From the NCBI GenBank assembly GCA_036881885.1, contig JBAJNL010000001.1, positions 1 through 64,000 on the forward strand: 64,000 bases of DNA. The letters are read 5' to 3'. Below, piece by piece: positions 52,307-61,612 of the stretch. Made by a program: the position numbers and the translations under genes. Positions within the stretch are counted from its first letter, which is position 1, and the number at the start of each line of letters is the position of its first letter. This stretch comes from JBAJNL01 sp036881885. Lineage in GTDB: Bacteria; Pseudomonadota; Alphaproteobacteria; Holosporales; Hepatobacteraceae. A model generated the notes under the pieces. That model was not told the DNA's origin. It saw only the letters and a program-made list of their open reading frames with translations, and ran no database searches.

Positions 52307-52319
52307 CGGGAGAAAGATC

Positions 52320-52829
52320 ATGAAACAACTTAACAGCTTTTGGGCACTGCTCTTTGTCATGGGGCTTGTGTTCGCAGTGGCTCCGCTGTCGGCCAATGTG
52401 GGGCACGATATCTCACACTTTTTTAAGCATGATGTAGGGGGGGCCTTCAAAAAGTTTGGCAACATGACGAAAGACGCTGTAAACAAGGCAACGCACAAAA
52501 TGGATCATGCCTTTAAAGATGCCCTGAGAGAGGCAAAAAAGCGCACGAATGATGCCATTCACTGGACCCGTGGTGCGGCCAAAACGGTGGGCAAAGGGGT
52601 TAAAAAAGGTGCCTATGCCACGCGTGATGCCGCCAAAGTGGTGGGTAAGGGTATTAAAACCGCAGCCTATGCCACAGGTAATGGCTTGAAAAAGTTTGGC
52701 AATTATATGTACGAACACCGTCAAGATATTTTGGACGGCACGATGACTGGCCTGGATAAGCTCCAAGACTTTGCCGACAGCCCCGCAGGGCAAGTGCTTA
52801 TGGAGGAGGCGCCTGAAATGATGGCCTAA
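52320..52829 (+). CDS. Secreted amphipathic protein with 18-residue repeats, relative of 50951-52306
   Basis: The product has 169 residues, preceded by GGGAGA 7 bases before the ATG. Residues 1-25 form a signal peptide (LLFVMGLVFAVAPLSAN). The mature part resembles its upstream neighbour (AFKKFGNMTKDAVNKATH against THAVSKVVNKAGQ-type segments) but has two clear 18-residue repeats (AAKTVGKGVKKGAYATRD and AAKVVGKGIKTAAYATGN). A terminator follows at 52861-52893, so the two genes make a short operon. Lys-rich amphipathic repeats suggest membrane binding. No family is recognised. Confidence 0.65.
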   Translation: MKQLNSFWALLFVMGLVFAVAPLSANVGHDISHFFKHDVGGAFKKFGNMTKDAVNKATHKMDHAFKDALREAKKRTNDAIHWTRGAAKTVGKGVKKGAYATRDAAKVVGKGIKTAAYATGNGLKKFGNYMYEHRQDILDGTMTGLDKLQDFADSPAGQVLMEEAPEMMA

Positions 52830-52860
52830 TCCAACTTCAAAGCTTAAAAGATAAAAAAAA

Positions 52861-52893
52861 GGTGCGCTTTCAACCGAAGGTGCCCCTTTTTTA
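52861..52893 (+). terminator. Terminator of the amphipathic-protein operon
   Basis: GGTGCGCTTTC pairs imperfectly (two wobble pairs, one mismatch) with GAAGGTGCCCC across AACC and is followed by six T residues. Confidence 0.6.
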
Positions 52894-53021
52894 TGGATGC
52901 AAGTGTTGCAAAGGGAGCCTGGTACAAAAAGCCTTAAAGAGGGGGGGGTAAGGCTTGACGTTTGGGTGACATTTTGATGAACTAAACGCAGCAAAAAGAA
53001 AGCGTGTTCACGTTTTTTGTT

Positions 53022-53107
53022 GCCCCTGTGGCGGAATTGGTAGACGCGGTAGACTCAAAATCTATTGTTCCTGGAACGTGGGAGTTCGAGTCTCCCTGGG
53101 GGCACCA
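53022..53107 (+). tRNA. tRNA-Leu (anticodon CAA)
   Basis: It folds as a class II tRNA. The acceptor GCCCCTG pairs with TGGGGGC, the anticodon loop CTCAAAA gives CAA (UUG codons), the variable arm is long, the T loop is AGTTCGAGT, and CCA is encoded at 53105-53107. Confidence 0.95.
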
Positions 53108-53128
53108 CATCCACTTGCTTTAAAAGGC

Positions 53129-53869
53129 CTAGCCGCCGTCTGCATTGGCGGCCGCAACGGTTCCCCAAATGGCAACAGCGGATGCAGCTGTGCCCGCGAT
53201 ACCTGCTGCAAGGGCTGTGCCTCCCTGAAAAGATTGGCTTTTGGTGGCGCGATTTAAAAGCGTGCGCTCTTTTTTCTTGACCTTCTTTTGAATATCCGGG
53301 TCTTCCAAAAGGCGATTCACAAATTTTTTCTGGTCATCGTCCAAATAAATGCCTGTCTCTTTATCATGACGCAACTTTTTTTGCAGTTGCTCAAGGTACA
53401 ACAAATCTTCTTCCAGCAGGTTAGGTGATTTGTTGGCCTTTTTGACAAGCGTTTCTAAAATCTGCACTTGCTTTTCTGTGAGGGGTTTTTTGATCCGTTG
53501 GGTCGGCCTTTTTTTGATGTGCTCTTTTTTGTCTAAAAGCCGTTTTCCTTTTGTTTGTGCGAGGGGCTTTGGGGGACTCTTTTTCACCACATAACCCGCC
53601 TTTGTGGTGGCGGCCTTGGGTGTATGTTTAAGGGATCGCTTGATGTGTCTTGCAGGTTGTGGCGCCGTTTCGTCTCCCAGCGCGCCCTCTTTTTGCCGCG
53701 CTTTTGTGACAGGCATCTTGGGCCGATCTTCCTCTTTAGGCACATTGTCTTTCAAAGAGGGGGCGCGGGCTGGTAAAACGGGTGTTTCAAGCTCATGAGG
53801 ACTTTCAGAGCGCCCAAAACTGGCAAATATTAAGCAGCAAAAAGTGGTCAAAAAGTATGTCATGGGCAT
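53129..53869 (-). CDS. Secreted Lys-rich protein with hydrophobic glycine/alanine C-terminus
   Basis: From ATG 53869 the product has 246 residues with a signal peptide (MTYFLTTFCCLIFASFG, just after the start). A long Lys/Pro-rich disordered part (about 40-125) follows, then a charged helical region (TEKQVQILETLVKKANKSP, and DPDIQKKVKKKERTL). The C-terminus is a hydrophobic segment (ALAAGIAGTAASAVAIWG, about 220-238). Its layout resembles the frameshifted neighbour at 53941-54500, with a related helical segment (LTEKQ ... against KPEEKEGLKSLLNDEKVV) and a hydrophobic tail. No family is recognised. TTG 53917 is a possible but unlikely start. Confidence 0.6.
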   Translation of the reverse strand: MPMTYFLTTFCCLIFASFGRSESPHELETPVLPARAPSLKDNVPKEEDRPKMPVTKARQKEGALGDETAPQPARHIKRSLKHTPKAATTKAGYVVKKSPPKPLAQTKGKRLLDKKEHIKKRPTQRIKKPLTEKQVQILETLVKKANKSPNLLEEDLLYLEQLQKKLRHDKETGIYLDDDQKKFVNRLLEDPDIQKKVKKKERTLLNRATKSQSFQGGTALAAGIAGTAASAVAIWGTVAAANADGG

Positions 53870-53940
53870 CAAGATAAACGCTCTTTTCAATTTAAAACAC
53901 TGCAACAAAAAGACCAATTCGTCTTATAAGGAAATATTAT

Positions 53941-54500
53941 TTATCCAGCTGCTGCTGCCGCAGCAATGGCGCCCGAGGCGACCATGGCTGTTAGCGAAAC
54001 GCTGAACATAATCGCCCATTGACCACCAATTTTACCTGCCGATTTTTTGAGCAGCGTTTTGGCAGACTCTACGGTTTGTTTTTGAGTGCGATGGCTTCTT
54101 TTTGTGTCAGCAATGTCTCACCACTTGGATCTGCGACAATGGCTCTGATTTTCTGCTCAAGGTTTATTTTAGGATTTTCTTCGTGATGTTGCTTAAGTCC
54201 TTCTACCACTTTTTCGTCGTTTAGTAGGCTCTTGAGCCCTTCCTTTTCTTCTGGTTTTAGGTAATATTTTCTTTGTTTTTGGGGTTTTTCTGGTGTCGTT
54301 TCAGGCATTGGTGGTGGCGTGGGAATCGCAGATGTCATTGGTGCAGGTTTATGAGCTCTGTGTTGAGAAGGACCCACCTGTGGCTCAGCAGATTCTGGTG
54401 GATTGGGTGGTTTAGCACCCAAAGGGGGCGTTGTGGGCGCCATCACTGTCAGTACACAAAAAAGTACACACACTGAAAAGAGTGTTTTCTGAAACAACAT
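53941..54500 (-). pseudogene. Secreted Pro-rich protein with a one-base frameshift
   Basis: From ATG 54500 the frame encodes a signal peptide (MLFQKTLFSVCVLFCVLTVM), a Pro-rich linker (TPPPMPETTPEKPQ) and a helical segment (YYLKPEEKEGLKSLLND). It stops at 54069-54071 after LKNKP. In a neighbouring frame the sequence resumes at once as QTVESAKTLLKKSAGKIGG, then a hydrophobic tail (MFSVSLTAMVASGAIAAA) ending at TAA 53941-53943. This tail resembles the C-terminus of the 53129-53869 protein. The total of 560 bases is one short of a multiple of three, and a single extra A in the run of five near 54081 restores 186 residues. The gene is therefore broken by one deletion, or the run is a sequencing or slippage site. 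Confidence 0.65.
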
Positions 54501-54574
54501 TTTTCTTAGACTTTGGTAAGGCTTACCTCTTGAACGCAAAAAAGATGCCAAAATTTAAGAGGTTCTTAAGTGTT

Positions 54575-57535
54575 TTAAGTGCGCAGCAAAGGCTTTAAAA
54601 ACTGCCCGGTGTGGCTGGCAGCGGCGGTGGCAAGGTGTTCGGGCGTGCCTTCGGCCACAAGGGTGCCGCCGCCGGTGCCGCCTTCGGGGCCAATGTCCAA
54701 AACCCAGTCGGCGGTTTTGATCACATCAAGATTATGCTCAATCACCAAAACGGTGTTGCCTTGCGCAACCAGGCGATGCAGTACATCAAGCAGCTTTTTC
54801 ACATCCTCAAAGTGCAGGCCCGTTGTAGGCTCGTCCAAAATATAAAACGTTTGCCCTGTGGCTTTGCGCGCCAGCTCTTTGGCAAGCTTGATGCGCTGTG
54901 CTTCACCGCCCGACAGTGTGGTGGCGCGTTGCCCTAAGTGGATGTAGCCAAGGCCCACCTCTTTTAAAACCTGCAGTTTGGTGCGAATGGCGCCCATTGA
55001 CTCGAAAAAGCTGTGGGCCTCATCAACGGTCATGTTCAAAACATCGGCGATGGATTTGTTTTTATAGCGCACCTCAAGGGTTTCGCGGTTATAACGTTGC
55101 CCTTCGCACGCCTCGCACGTTACATACACATCGGGCAAAAAGTGCATTTCAACCTTAATCACGCCGTCGCCACAGCAGGCCTCGCAGCGTCCGCCGCGCA
55201 CGTTAAACGAAAAACGCCCCGGTGTATAGCCGCGGGCTTTGGCATAAGGCAGTGCCGCAAACCAGTCACGAATGGGGCCAAACAGGCCTGTGTACGTTGC
55301 GGGGTTTGAGCGCGGCGTGCGCCCAATGGGCGATTGGTCAATATCAATCACTTTATCCAGATGTTCAAGGCCGCAAAGGGCTTTAAACGGCCCCGGCACC
55401 TCTTTAGCGCGGTTCAGCTTGTTGGCCAGTGCCTTGTACAGTGTCTCGATAATCAAAGACGATTTGCCGCTGCCCGAAACACCCGTCACACACACAAAGG
55501 TACCCAGCGGAAAAGTGGCGGTCACATTTTGCAGATTGTGGGCCGAGGCGCCCTTCAGTTGCAGTGTTTTATCTTTTTGAAACGGGCGCCGTTTTTTTGG
55601 CACGGCAATTTTTTGTGTGTGGGATAAATAGGCACCCGTGATGCTTTGAGGGGCCTTTAAAATGGTTTGCAAAGGGCCTTCTGCCACAATCGCGCCGCCA
55701 TTCACGCCAGCGGCCGGTCCCATGTCGATAATATGGTCCGAGGCACGCATGGTATCCTCATCATGCTCAACGACAACAACGGTGTTGCCAAGCTCTTTTA
55801 AGCGTTTTAGCGTTTGGATCAAACGCGCGTTGTCGCGCTGGTGCAGGCCAATAGAGGGCTCATCCAAAACATACAAAACACCCGTTAAGCCCGATCCAAT
55901 TTGCGAGGCCAACCGAATGCGCTGCGCCTCACCGCCCGAAAGGGTGCCCGCGGCCCGCGAAAGGTGCAGGTAGTCAACACCCACATGCACCAAAAAGGTC
56001 AGGCGCTCGGTGATTTCTTTTAAAATGCGCTCGGCAATTTGTGTTTGCTTGGGGGTTAAGTGCGTCAGCAGGCCCTCAAACCATTTGTGTGCGTCTTGAA
56101 TCGAAAGGCCTACAACGTCTGCAATGGATTTATCATGCACTTTCACGCACAACGCCTCGGCCTTTAGGCGCTTGCCTTTACAGCCAGGGCAGGGTAATCT
56201 TTTGTGCCAGCGCTCGCTGTCGTCAAGATCACCACCGGCTTGGCGCTCTTGATGGCGACGCTTTAGCATGGGCATCACGCCCTCAAAAGGCTTGTTCGAT
56301 TTAAAGGTGCGCTTTTCATCCTTAATTTCCATGGCAATGCGCACGCGGCCCGAGCCGTTTAAAATGACGTCCTTCACCTCGTCAGACAGCTCTTTAAACG
56401 GCACCCGCAATGAAAAATCATAGTGTTGCGCCAGCGCCTTTAAAATCTGCATGTAGTAAAAGGTAAAACCGCCCGACCATGGCGCAATGGCGCCGTCTTC
56501 AAGGCTTAGGGTGTCGTCAGGGATAATTTTTTTAAGATCCATATCCACCACAGCGCCCAGGCCATCGCACGTGGGGCAGGCGCCAAAAGGGCTGTTAAAC
56601 GAAAAAAGGCGCGGCTCTAACTTTTCAAGCGTAAAGCCGCTCACAGGGCAGGCAAAGCGGGCCGACAACAACATTTCATGGGGCTTTGTGGGTGTTTTGC
56701 TTGTGTCAGCTGTCTTTTCTGTTGGTGGCATGTGCTGTACCAGGGCCAGCTCGTCAGGCGATGTGCGTAGGGCCATTTCAAACGCCTCGGCCAGGCGCTG
56801 CTTCAAATCATCGCGGTTGCCTTTAAGCATCAAGCGATCCACCACCACGTGAATGGTGTGCTTTTTGTTTTTGTCTAAAAGTGGAACATCGTCGATATCA
56901 TGCAAAGCACCATCTACCCAAACGCGCATAAAGCCACGTTTTGATAAATCCACCAGTTCGCGCCGATACTCGCCTTTGCGCCCGCGGATAAAGGGTGCCA
57001 AAATATAAAGGCGTCCATCGGGCAACGCAAGTGCCTGATCCACCATTTCAGAGACGGTTTGCGCTTTAATGGGCTCGCCCGTTGCAGGCGAAATGGGCAC
57101 TCCCACCCGTGCAAATAAAAGGCGCAGATAGTCATAGATTTCGGTGACGGTGGCCACGGTTGAGCGCGGATTTTTGCTGGTGGTTTTTTGCTCAATGGCA
57201 ATGGCTGGCGACAAGCCATCAATGCTGTCGACATCGGGCTTTTTCATCATATCCAAAAACTGCCGGGCATAAGACGACAGGCTTTCAACATAGCGCCGCT
57301 GCCCTTCGGCATAAAGCGTATCAAACGCCAGCGACGATTTGCCCGAGCCCGAAGGGCCTGTAATCACCACAAGCTTATGCCGTGGAATGGCCAAGGTCAG
57401 GTTCTTAAGGTTATGCTCACGCGCGCCTTGAATGTAAATGCTATCTTTGGGGTTTATCAAGGGCGCCACGTGTCCCTTGGTATGATGTTGTTTGCAGGCA
57501 TAAAAACAAGTCGTCTGATTACTTAACTTATTCAA
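54575..57535 (-). CDS. uvrA: UvrABC excinuclease subunit A
   Basis: The product has 986 residues, within the family range. UvrA recognises bulky DNA lesions as a dimer in nucleotide excision repair. Both ABC ATPase modules are present: [18 protein letters not shown] with an ABC signature [12 protein letters not shown], and [18 protein letters not shown] with [12 protein letters not shown], each with its Walker B ([15 protein letters not shown] and [15 protein letters not shown]). Zinc-finger cysteines (CPGCKGKR and [10 protein letters not shown] ... [12 protein letters not shown]) are intact. The start codon is TTG at 57535; a GTG at 57469 ([10 protein letters not shown]) is a plausible alternative that would remove 22 poorly conserved residues. 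uvrB is not in the window. Confidence 0.97.
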   Translation of the reverse strand: MNKLSNQTTCFYACKQHHTKGHVAPLINPKDSIYIQGAREHNLKNLTLAIPRHKLVVITGPSGSGKSSLAFDTLYAEGQRRYVESLSSYARQFLDMMKKPDVDSIDGLSPAIAIEQKTTSKNPRSTVATVTEIYDYLRLLFARVGVPISPATGEPIKAQTVSEMVDQALALPDGRLYILAPFIRGRKGEYRRELVDLSKRGFMRVWVDGALHDIDDVPLLDKNKKHTIHVVVDRLMLKGNRDDLKQRLAEAFEMALRTSPDELALVQHMPPTEKTADTSKTPTKPHEMLLSARFACPVSGFTLEKLEPRLFSFNSPFGACPTCDGLGAVVDMDLKKIIPDDTLSLEDGAIAPWSGGFTFYYMQILKALAQHYDFSLRVPFKELSDEVKDVILNGSGRVRIAMEIKDEKRTFKSNKPFEGVMPMLKRRHQERQAGGDLDDSERWHKRLPCPGCKGKRLKAEALCVKVHDKSIADVVGLSIQDAHKWFEGLLTHLTPKQTQIAERILKEITERLTFLVHVGVDYLHLSRAAGTLSGGEAQRIRLASQIGSGLTGVLYVLDEPSIGLHQRDNARLIQTLKRLKELGNTVVVVEHDEDTMRASDHIIDMGPAAGVNGGAIVAEGPLQTILKAPQSITGAYLSHTQKIAVPKKRRPFQKDKTLQLKGASAHNLQNVTATFPLGTFVCVTGVSGSGKSSLIIETLYKALANKLNRAKEVPGPFKALCGLEHLDKVIDIDQSPIGRTPRSNPATYTGLFGPIRDWFAALPYAKARGYTPGRFSFNVRGGRCEACCGDGVIKVEMHFLPDVYVTCEACEGQRYNRETLEVRYKNKSIADVLNMTVDEAHSFFESMGAIRTKLQVLKEVGLGYIHLGQRATTLSGGEAQRIKLAKELARKATGQTFYILDEPTTGLHFEDVKKLLDVLHRLVAQGNTVLVIEHNLDVIKTADWVLDIGPEGGTGGGTLVAEGTPEHLATAAASHTGQFLKPLLRT

Positions 57536-57650
57536 AAAGAAAGCCTCTCAAACGTCAAGAGCACCCGTGACATCTTGTCAACACTTTATCATTGCAACGG
57601 CCCCTCTGCGTCATAGCGAAGGTGCACGCTCTTGTTGTGTGTAGGTTTTG

Positions 57651-57718
57651 TTGTTTTAGACGCGCGCAGGGCATTCTCCACCATTCGCAAGTTTAGCAAA
57701 TTTTTAAACAAAATCAAG
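57651..57718 (+). repeat. AT-rich dispersed repeat, copy 4 of 4
   Basis: It reads GCATTCTCCACCATTCGC, AAGTTTAGCAAATTTTTAAA, CAAAATCAA, preceded by TTTTAGACGCGCGCAGG. Fragments of two-hairpin ends flank it at about 57610 (GTCATAGCGAAGGTGC) and 57735 (GTCATCGCGAAAGCGC). It fills the 237-base gap between uvrA and flgE. Confidence 0.8.
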
Positions 57719-57772
57719 CAAAAAGTTCACCACGTCATCGCGAAAGCGCTCAACACACCCCTGTCATGTGTT

Positions 57773-59440
57773 TTAAGAGATCTGTGCGATGGTTTGAATC
57801 ACAAACTTATCAAGCTCGACGGCGATTTTAAAAAGCGTGGTGTTCACCTCGGTGGCGCGGGCCATGGTGTGGCCGCCCAACAATGCTTTTTGGGCATTCA
57901 CGTTAGATTGCACAATGGTTTTGGCCTCGGTGGATCCAAGGTTTGATGTTAGCGGTGTCGATAGCACATAAAAATCACCGCACTCGGGCGTGGGTCTTAA
58001 AACGTTGCTGGTGTCTTGCACCATGCCATTGTTGTTTGGATAGTGAATCAAGGGAATCGCCCATGCAGGCTTTGAAGGCTGGCCATAAAATTCAAACGAA
58101 ATAATGCCGTTGCTTGAAACATCAATGCCCTTAAACGAGGTTGATCCCATGCCGTCTTGAACTGGCGTTTGCACAATAAATTGGTTGCCCGTTAAGCGAT
58201 AAGCCGAAGGGTCCAGCGCAATGGTGCTGTTGGATGATCCCACAAGTTCGCCTTCGCTGTTGCGCCAATCGGTCACATACACATTAGGTGGCCGGCTTGA
58301 TGGCACCAAAACGGTCTCAAGGGCCTGAAAAGCCGTTTCTTGAGCGGCTTCATACGTGGCGCGTTCTGTTTCGGCTTCCTGAAGAGCGAGTGCAAGCGTA
58401 GCGTTGGTCATGGCGTTCGCAACGGCAAGGCCAGCTGTATTTTCGTTGGGATGTGTAGTGGCGGGGTAGGTTGTGTTGATATGGTTTTGCGTGGCGGTGA
58501 CCAAGGCTGCGGTGGTAATACCGGGCTCTTCGCGGCTTTTTTGCAAAATATATTCCGAGGCACTGTTGGCGCCATCAAGGGACAAGTTGGCCGTATCAAA
58601 GGCTTGAAATTCGGCATTCGATGTGGGAACGGTGCCTTGATAATCACCATTAACGTCAAACCCCACAATGCAGCCACCACGACCGCCTAACGGTGTATTG
58701 ACCCACGAGTCACCATTGATTGTGTCTTGTGTCAGCTTGGCGTTTTGTGAGTCTTGCGCTGTAAGCTGCCAGATGCGTGGTGCTAAAAAGGTCCATGAAA
58801 AGCGCAGCTGATGTACAACACCCAGTGAGTCAAAAACGTCAACGGCGTTTTCTTTCACATCGTTTACCTCGATATTATCGGCGGGCAAAATGCCACCAAA
58901 GGCAATGTTGGTGGTGGCATCGGCTTGTGACGGGTTCAGGGGAATCTTAATGCGCTCTAAATGTTCAATTAAGCTAAAGGGGGACACGCTGCCGTCGTCT
59001 TCAACGGGAACGCCCAAAAGTGTGTTGCCGCCTTCGTCATAAATATAGCCGTCGCGGTCAAGCTGAAAGCTGCCGGTGGTTTTCATGCCGTGCTCGATAG
59101 GGGTGTTGTTATCAACCGAGCCCGAGGCATCCACAATCATAAAGCCCCGCCCATTCACAGCAATGTCTAGCTCGCGCTCTGTGTTGTGCAAGGGGCCGCG
59201 TGCCTGATCATCAAAGTTGTTGATTTCAATGCCGCGCACCTGCTCGCCATTGGGGCCATTGGTGGCGTGGCACAGGGTGTCGTGCATATAGCCAAGCGAG
59301 TGCAGGTTCGCCAGATGTTTGCCAAAGTGCGCCAGGCTGTCTTCATAGGTCTCCATGCCCACGGCCGAGGTCATGGCGGCGTCGCTTGTGGTGGTAAAGC
59401 TGGGGTTTGATCGAACGGTTTCGTTAGGATTGGTGGGCAT
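57773..59440 (-). CDS. flgE: Flagellar hook protein FlgE
   Basis: The product has 555 residues, longer than many FlgE proteins (about 400), with the extra length in the exposed middle. The N-terminal rod-type segment appears as YEDSLAHFGKHLANLHSLGY, and the hook-basal-body hallmark as LDIAVNGRGFMIVD. The C-terminal helix (GGHTMARATEVNTTLFKI) matches flagellar rod-hook proteins. FlgE polymerises into the external hook. An AGGAG site lies 8 bases before the ATG. It follows flgD by 15 bases, and fliK precedes flgD, so the three form an operon (fliK-flgD-flgE). The long variable middle (Asn/Thr/Ala rich) would be surface-exposed. Confidence 0.92.
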   Translation of the reverse strand: MPTNPNETVRSNPSFTTTSDAAMTSAVGMETYEDSLAHFGKHLANLHSLGYMHDTLCHATNGPNGEQVRGIEINNFDDQARGPLHNTERELDIAVNGRGFMIVDASGSVDNNTPIEHGMKTTGSFQLDRDGYIYDEGGNTLLGVPVEDDGSVSPFSLIEHLERIKIPLNPSQADATTNIAFGGILPADNIEVNDVKENAVDVFDSLGVVHQLRFSWTFLAPRIWQLTAQDSQNAKLTQDTINGDSWVNTPLGGRGGCIVGFDVNGDYQGTVPTSNAEFQAFDTANLSLDGANSASEYILQKSREEPGITTAALVTATQNHINTTYPATTHPNENTAGLAVANAMTNATLALALQEAETERATYEAAQETAFQALETVLVPSSRPPNVYVTDWRNSEGELVGSSNSTIALDPSAYRLTGNQFIVQTPVQDGMGSTSFKGIDVSSNGIISFEFYGQPSKPAWAIPLIHYPNNNGMVQDTSNVLRPTPECGDFYVLSTPLTSNLGSTEAKTIVQSNVNAQKALLGGHTMARATEVNTTLFKIAVELDKFVIQTIAQIS

Positions 59441-59455
59441 GGGAGGGGCTCCTTA

Positions 59456-60172
59456 TCAAAGATTGCGCATAGAAAGCGCGTTGTCGATCAAGCTGTAATT
59501 GCTTTCATAAAGGGCTTTAAGCTGATCAACGGGTTGCATGTTGCTGCGTGATCCCGCATAAATGCGGTTGTCTTTAAATTTAAGATGATCCAGTTTCGAG
59601 GTAATCAGTGACTCAATCGGCACCTCGTTGCCTTCCATATCGGTTCCCTTAATGTGCAGTGAATACCGCCCTTTGGGCATTTCATGCAGCTTGTCATTTA
59701 AACTGTGAAGGCCTGCGGTGGTTTCGCCCTTCAATGTGGCAATCTTAAAGCCGTCGGCGCGGTGAATGCTGATTTCAACTTCTTTAAGTTTCAAATCTTT
59801 TGAAATGTCATAGGCAATGTCATCTTTGCTGTCGCCCACTTGAAAGTGGTTGCCTTGAAACTGCCCTCGTTTGCCTACCAAGCTTGACGCTTGCAGCAAG
59901 TTATTTTGCAAAAGGGCGCTTTCCATGGTCTTAAGGCGCTCGCCTTCTTCAATGCGCGAGTGTGCCTCGACAAGGCCCTGAATCAACCGCATGCCTTCGG
60001 CGGGGTCATTTTGGCTTAAGGGGTTGGATGAGGCGCTTTGCAGCATGGTCATAAAAACCTCGCTCATTTCGCGCAAGGCGTTTTGCTTTTCGGTGCCATC
60101 TTTTGAAATGGCTGCTTGCTGGGTTTGGGCCCATGACAAAACAGGCGACAGTGTTGATTGAGCAATGGTCAT
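59456..60172 (-). CDS. flgD: Flagellar hook scaffold protein FlgD
   Basis: The product has 238 residues. The N-terminal half has the FlgD-like segment MSEVFMTMLQSASSNPLSQNDPAEGMRL (residues about 36-63), the usual region that precedes hook assembly. The C-terminal half is a beta-rich Tudor/FnIII-type cap (EVEISIHRADGFKIATLKG, KGRYSLHIKGTDMEGNEV). FlgD caps the growing hook and is needed for polymerisation of FlgE. Its start overlaps the fliK stop by 4 bases, and flgE follows by 15 bases, so expression is coupled to both. Confidence 0.9.
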   Translation of the reverse strand: MTIAQSTLSPVLSWAQTQQAAISKDGTEKQNALREMSEVFMTMLQSASSNPLSQNDPAEGMRLIQGLVEAHSRIEEGERLKTMESALLQNNLLQASSLVGKRGQFQGNHFQVGDSKDDIAYDISKDLKLKEVEISIHRADGFKIATLKGETTAGLHSLNDKLHEMPKGRYSLHIKGTDMEGNEVPIESLITSKLDHLKFKDNRIYAGSRSNMQPVDQLKALYESNYSLIDNALSMRNL

Positions 60173-61230
60173 GCAAAAAGCCCTTTCCTTAGTTTTTTTA
60201 AAAGTGTGTGTGTTTGCGGTGGTTGTGATCGTTTATCTTCTTTGCTGTTTGCAGGCGGTGGGTCATCTGTTTCGGCATGATCGTTAAATGACATATCGTT
60301 TTCGTCAATCCACAGGCCCTGGTGCGACAAATCTTGCGCAAGCTCGCCGGCATGCGCTTTTAAAAGGACCAGAGTGTGTGCTTCGCCCTCAAACGACAAC
60401 GTGCGTTGGTTGTCTTTGGTGGTCATGTGAATGTGAACAACGCCCAGCTCTTGCGGCACCAGTGTTAGCTTTAAGATATGCGTGTTGTTATGTTGCTGAA
60501 AGGTCAGATTCTTCAGTGCTGTGCTGATTTGTGACAACACAAACGTGGGTGACGCAGCCCTTGTGGTTGGCGAAATGCGTTGCGTTAAAGGCAGATCACT
60601 TGTTTTAAGGGATGTCAGGTTATTGGTTGTCGGATGCGTTTCTTTCACTTCAGGTTCGGTGGTCTGCGTTGCTTTGGAGTCGGTCTGTTGTGGCACCTTT
60701 ATGGGATCAGCGGTTTCGTCCAAAATCCTAAGAGGGATGGTGATTTTTCCCGGCTCTGCAGCATTGTCGGTGGTTGGCCTTTCAGGAAGAGCGTCTTTAA
60801 GTTGTGGCGCTTTTGGCTGCGGCGCAGGCTGTGAAAGGGGGCGGTTGTGTTCAAAGTTTTGAAGGGCCAGGGCTGCGTCATGCGAGCGCGCACCCATGAC
60901 ATCCTGCAAGTTTCTTTTGGGGCGTGTGGTTTCAAGGGCAGGCTGAAGCGCGGCGGGGGTGATGCTGACAAGGCTTTCTTCAGTTTCTTGCTCGCTTGGT
61001 GTGTCTTCAGCTTGTAAGGTGGGCTCTTTCAAAAGGGGCTGGGCACCATCGGGCTCTTCTGCGGTGTTTGTGGGTGCCTCTCTGCCTTCTTCTTGGCTCT
61101 GCGGCTGCAAGTTTTGAAGGTGTTGTGTAAAGCTGTCATCAAAATCAAAAGCGCTGCGTTTTTCGCTTGAAAAAGCGCCGTGTGATTCTGTGAGGCCGTC
61201 AAAAGTGTGCGTTGCGATGGGTGCTTGCAT
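60169..61230 (-). CDS. fliK: Flagellar hook-length control protein FliK
   Basis: The product has 353 residues. The N-terminal two thirds is low-complexity, rich in Pro, Gln, Glu, Thr and Ser, as in the ruler part of FliK. The C-terminal switch domain (about 225-320) shows the family pattern: ISTALKNLTFQQHNN, LTLVPQELGVVHIHMTT (the LxPxxLGxVxV motif), then LLKAHAGELAQDLSHQGLWI. It measures hook length and switches export specificity. It precedes flgD with a 4-base overlap. The end is basic (LLKKLRKGLFA). Confidence 0.88.
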   Translation of the reverse strand: MQAPIATHTFDGLTESHGAFSSEKRSAFDFDDSFTQHLQNLQPQSQEEGREAPTNTAEEPDGAQPLLKEPTLQAEDTPSEQETEESLVSITPAALQPALETTRPKRNLQDVMGARSHDAALALQNFEHNRPLSQPAPQPKAPQLKDALPERPTTDNAAEPGKITIPLRILDETADPIKVPQQTDSKATQTTEPEVKETHPTTNNLTSLKTSDLPLTQRISPTTRAASPTFVLSQISTALKNLTFQQHNNTHILKLTLVPQELGVVHIHMTTKDNQRTLSFEGEAHTLVLLKAHAGELAQDLSHQGLWIDENDMSFNDHAETDDPPPANSKEDKRSQPPQTHTLLKKLRKGLFA

Positions 61231-61336
61231 GGTGCCTTGTGGTTACAAAAAACACACTTAGCATACCGCGCAATGATTGAGTTTTTGACAAAAGACCGCA
61301 AAGAAGGCGTTAAGATGGCGCCCTTTGATTCTAAAC

Positions 61337-61479
61337 TATCATTGCAAGGAGAATGGTTTCGACGCGGCAATCCATGTGTGCTTTAGCTGTGTGGGCTCAC
61401 AGGTTGTTCTTGCGACCCCGCTCACTTTTTTCTCTTTTAGATTTTTTTAGTGCGCGCGGGGCTACGCCTTCGCGATGAC
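61337..61479 (+). repeat. Two-hairpin element, interrupted, copy I
   Basis: It starts ATCATTGCAAGGAGAATGG (short stem GAA/TTC) and its right end (GCGCGGGGCTACGCCTTCGCGATGAC by position) is separated by about 50 unrelated bases. The gap 61231-61612 holds only this and the next copy. Confidence 0.65.
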
Positions 61480-61489
61480 GTTCTTTCTT

Positions 61490-61591
61490 GTCATTGCGAG
61501 GAGCCTCTTAGGGCGACGCGGCAATCCAGTGTGCTTTGGCCGCCTAAGTTTCTGGCATGTGGATCGCGCGGGGCTGCGCCCTCGTGATGAC
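61490..61591 (+). repeat. Two-hairpin palindromic element, copy J
   Basis: It starts GTCATTGCGAGGAGCCTC (stem GCCT/GGGC) and ends GGGGCTGCGCCCTCGTGATGAC, whose right stem is GGGGC/GCCC. It lies 22 bases before the stop of the mlaD-like gene. Confidence 0.85.
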
Positions 61592-61612
61592 AGGCTTGAG
61601 GTCAGTGTGGTT

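Noticed and set aside
54069..54090. Programmed -1 frameshifting to explain the split Pro-rich gene
   Set aside because: The run is C-AAAAA-C, one A short of a true A-AAA-AAC slippery heptamer, and no downstream stimulatory stem is evident; a deletion is simpler.
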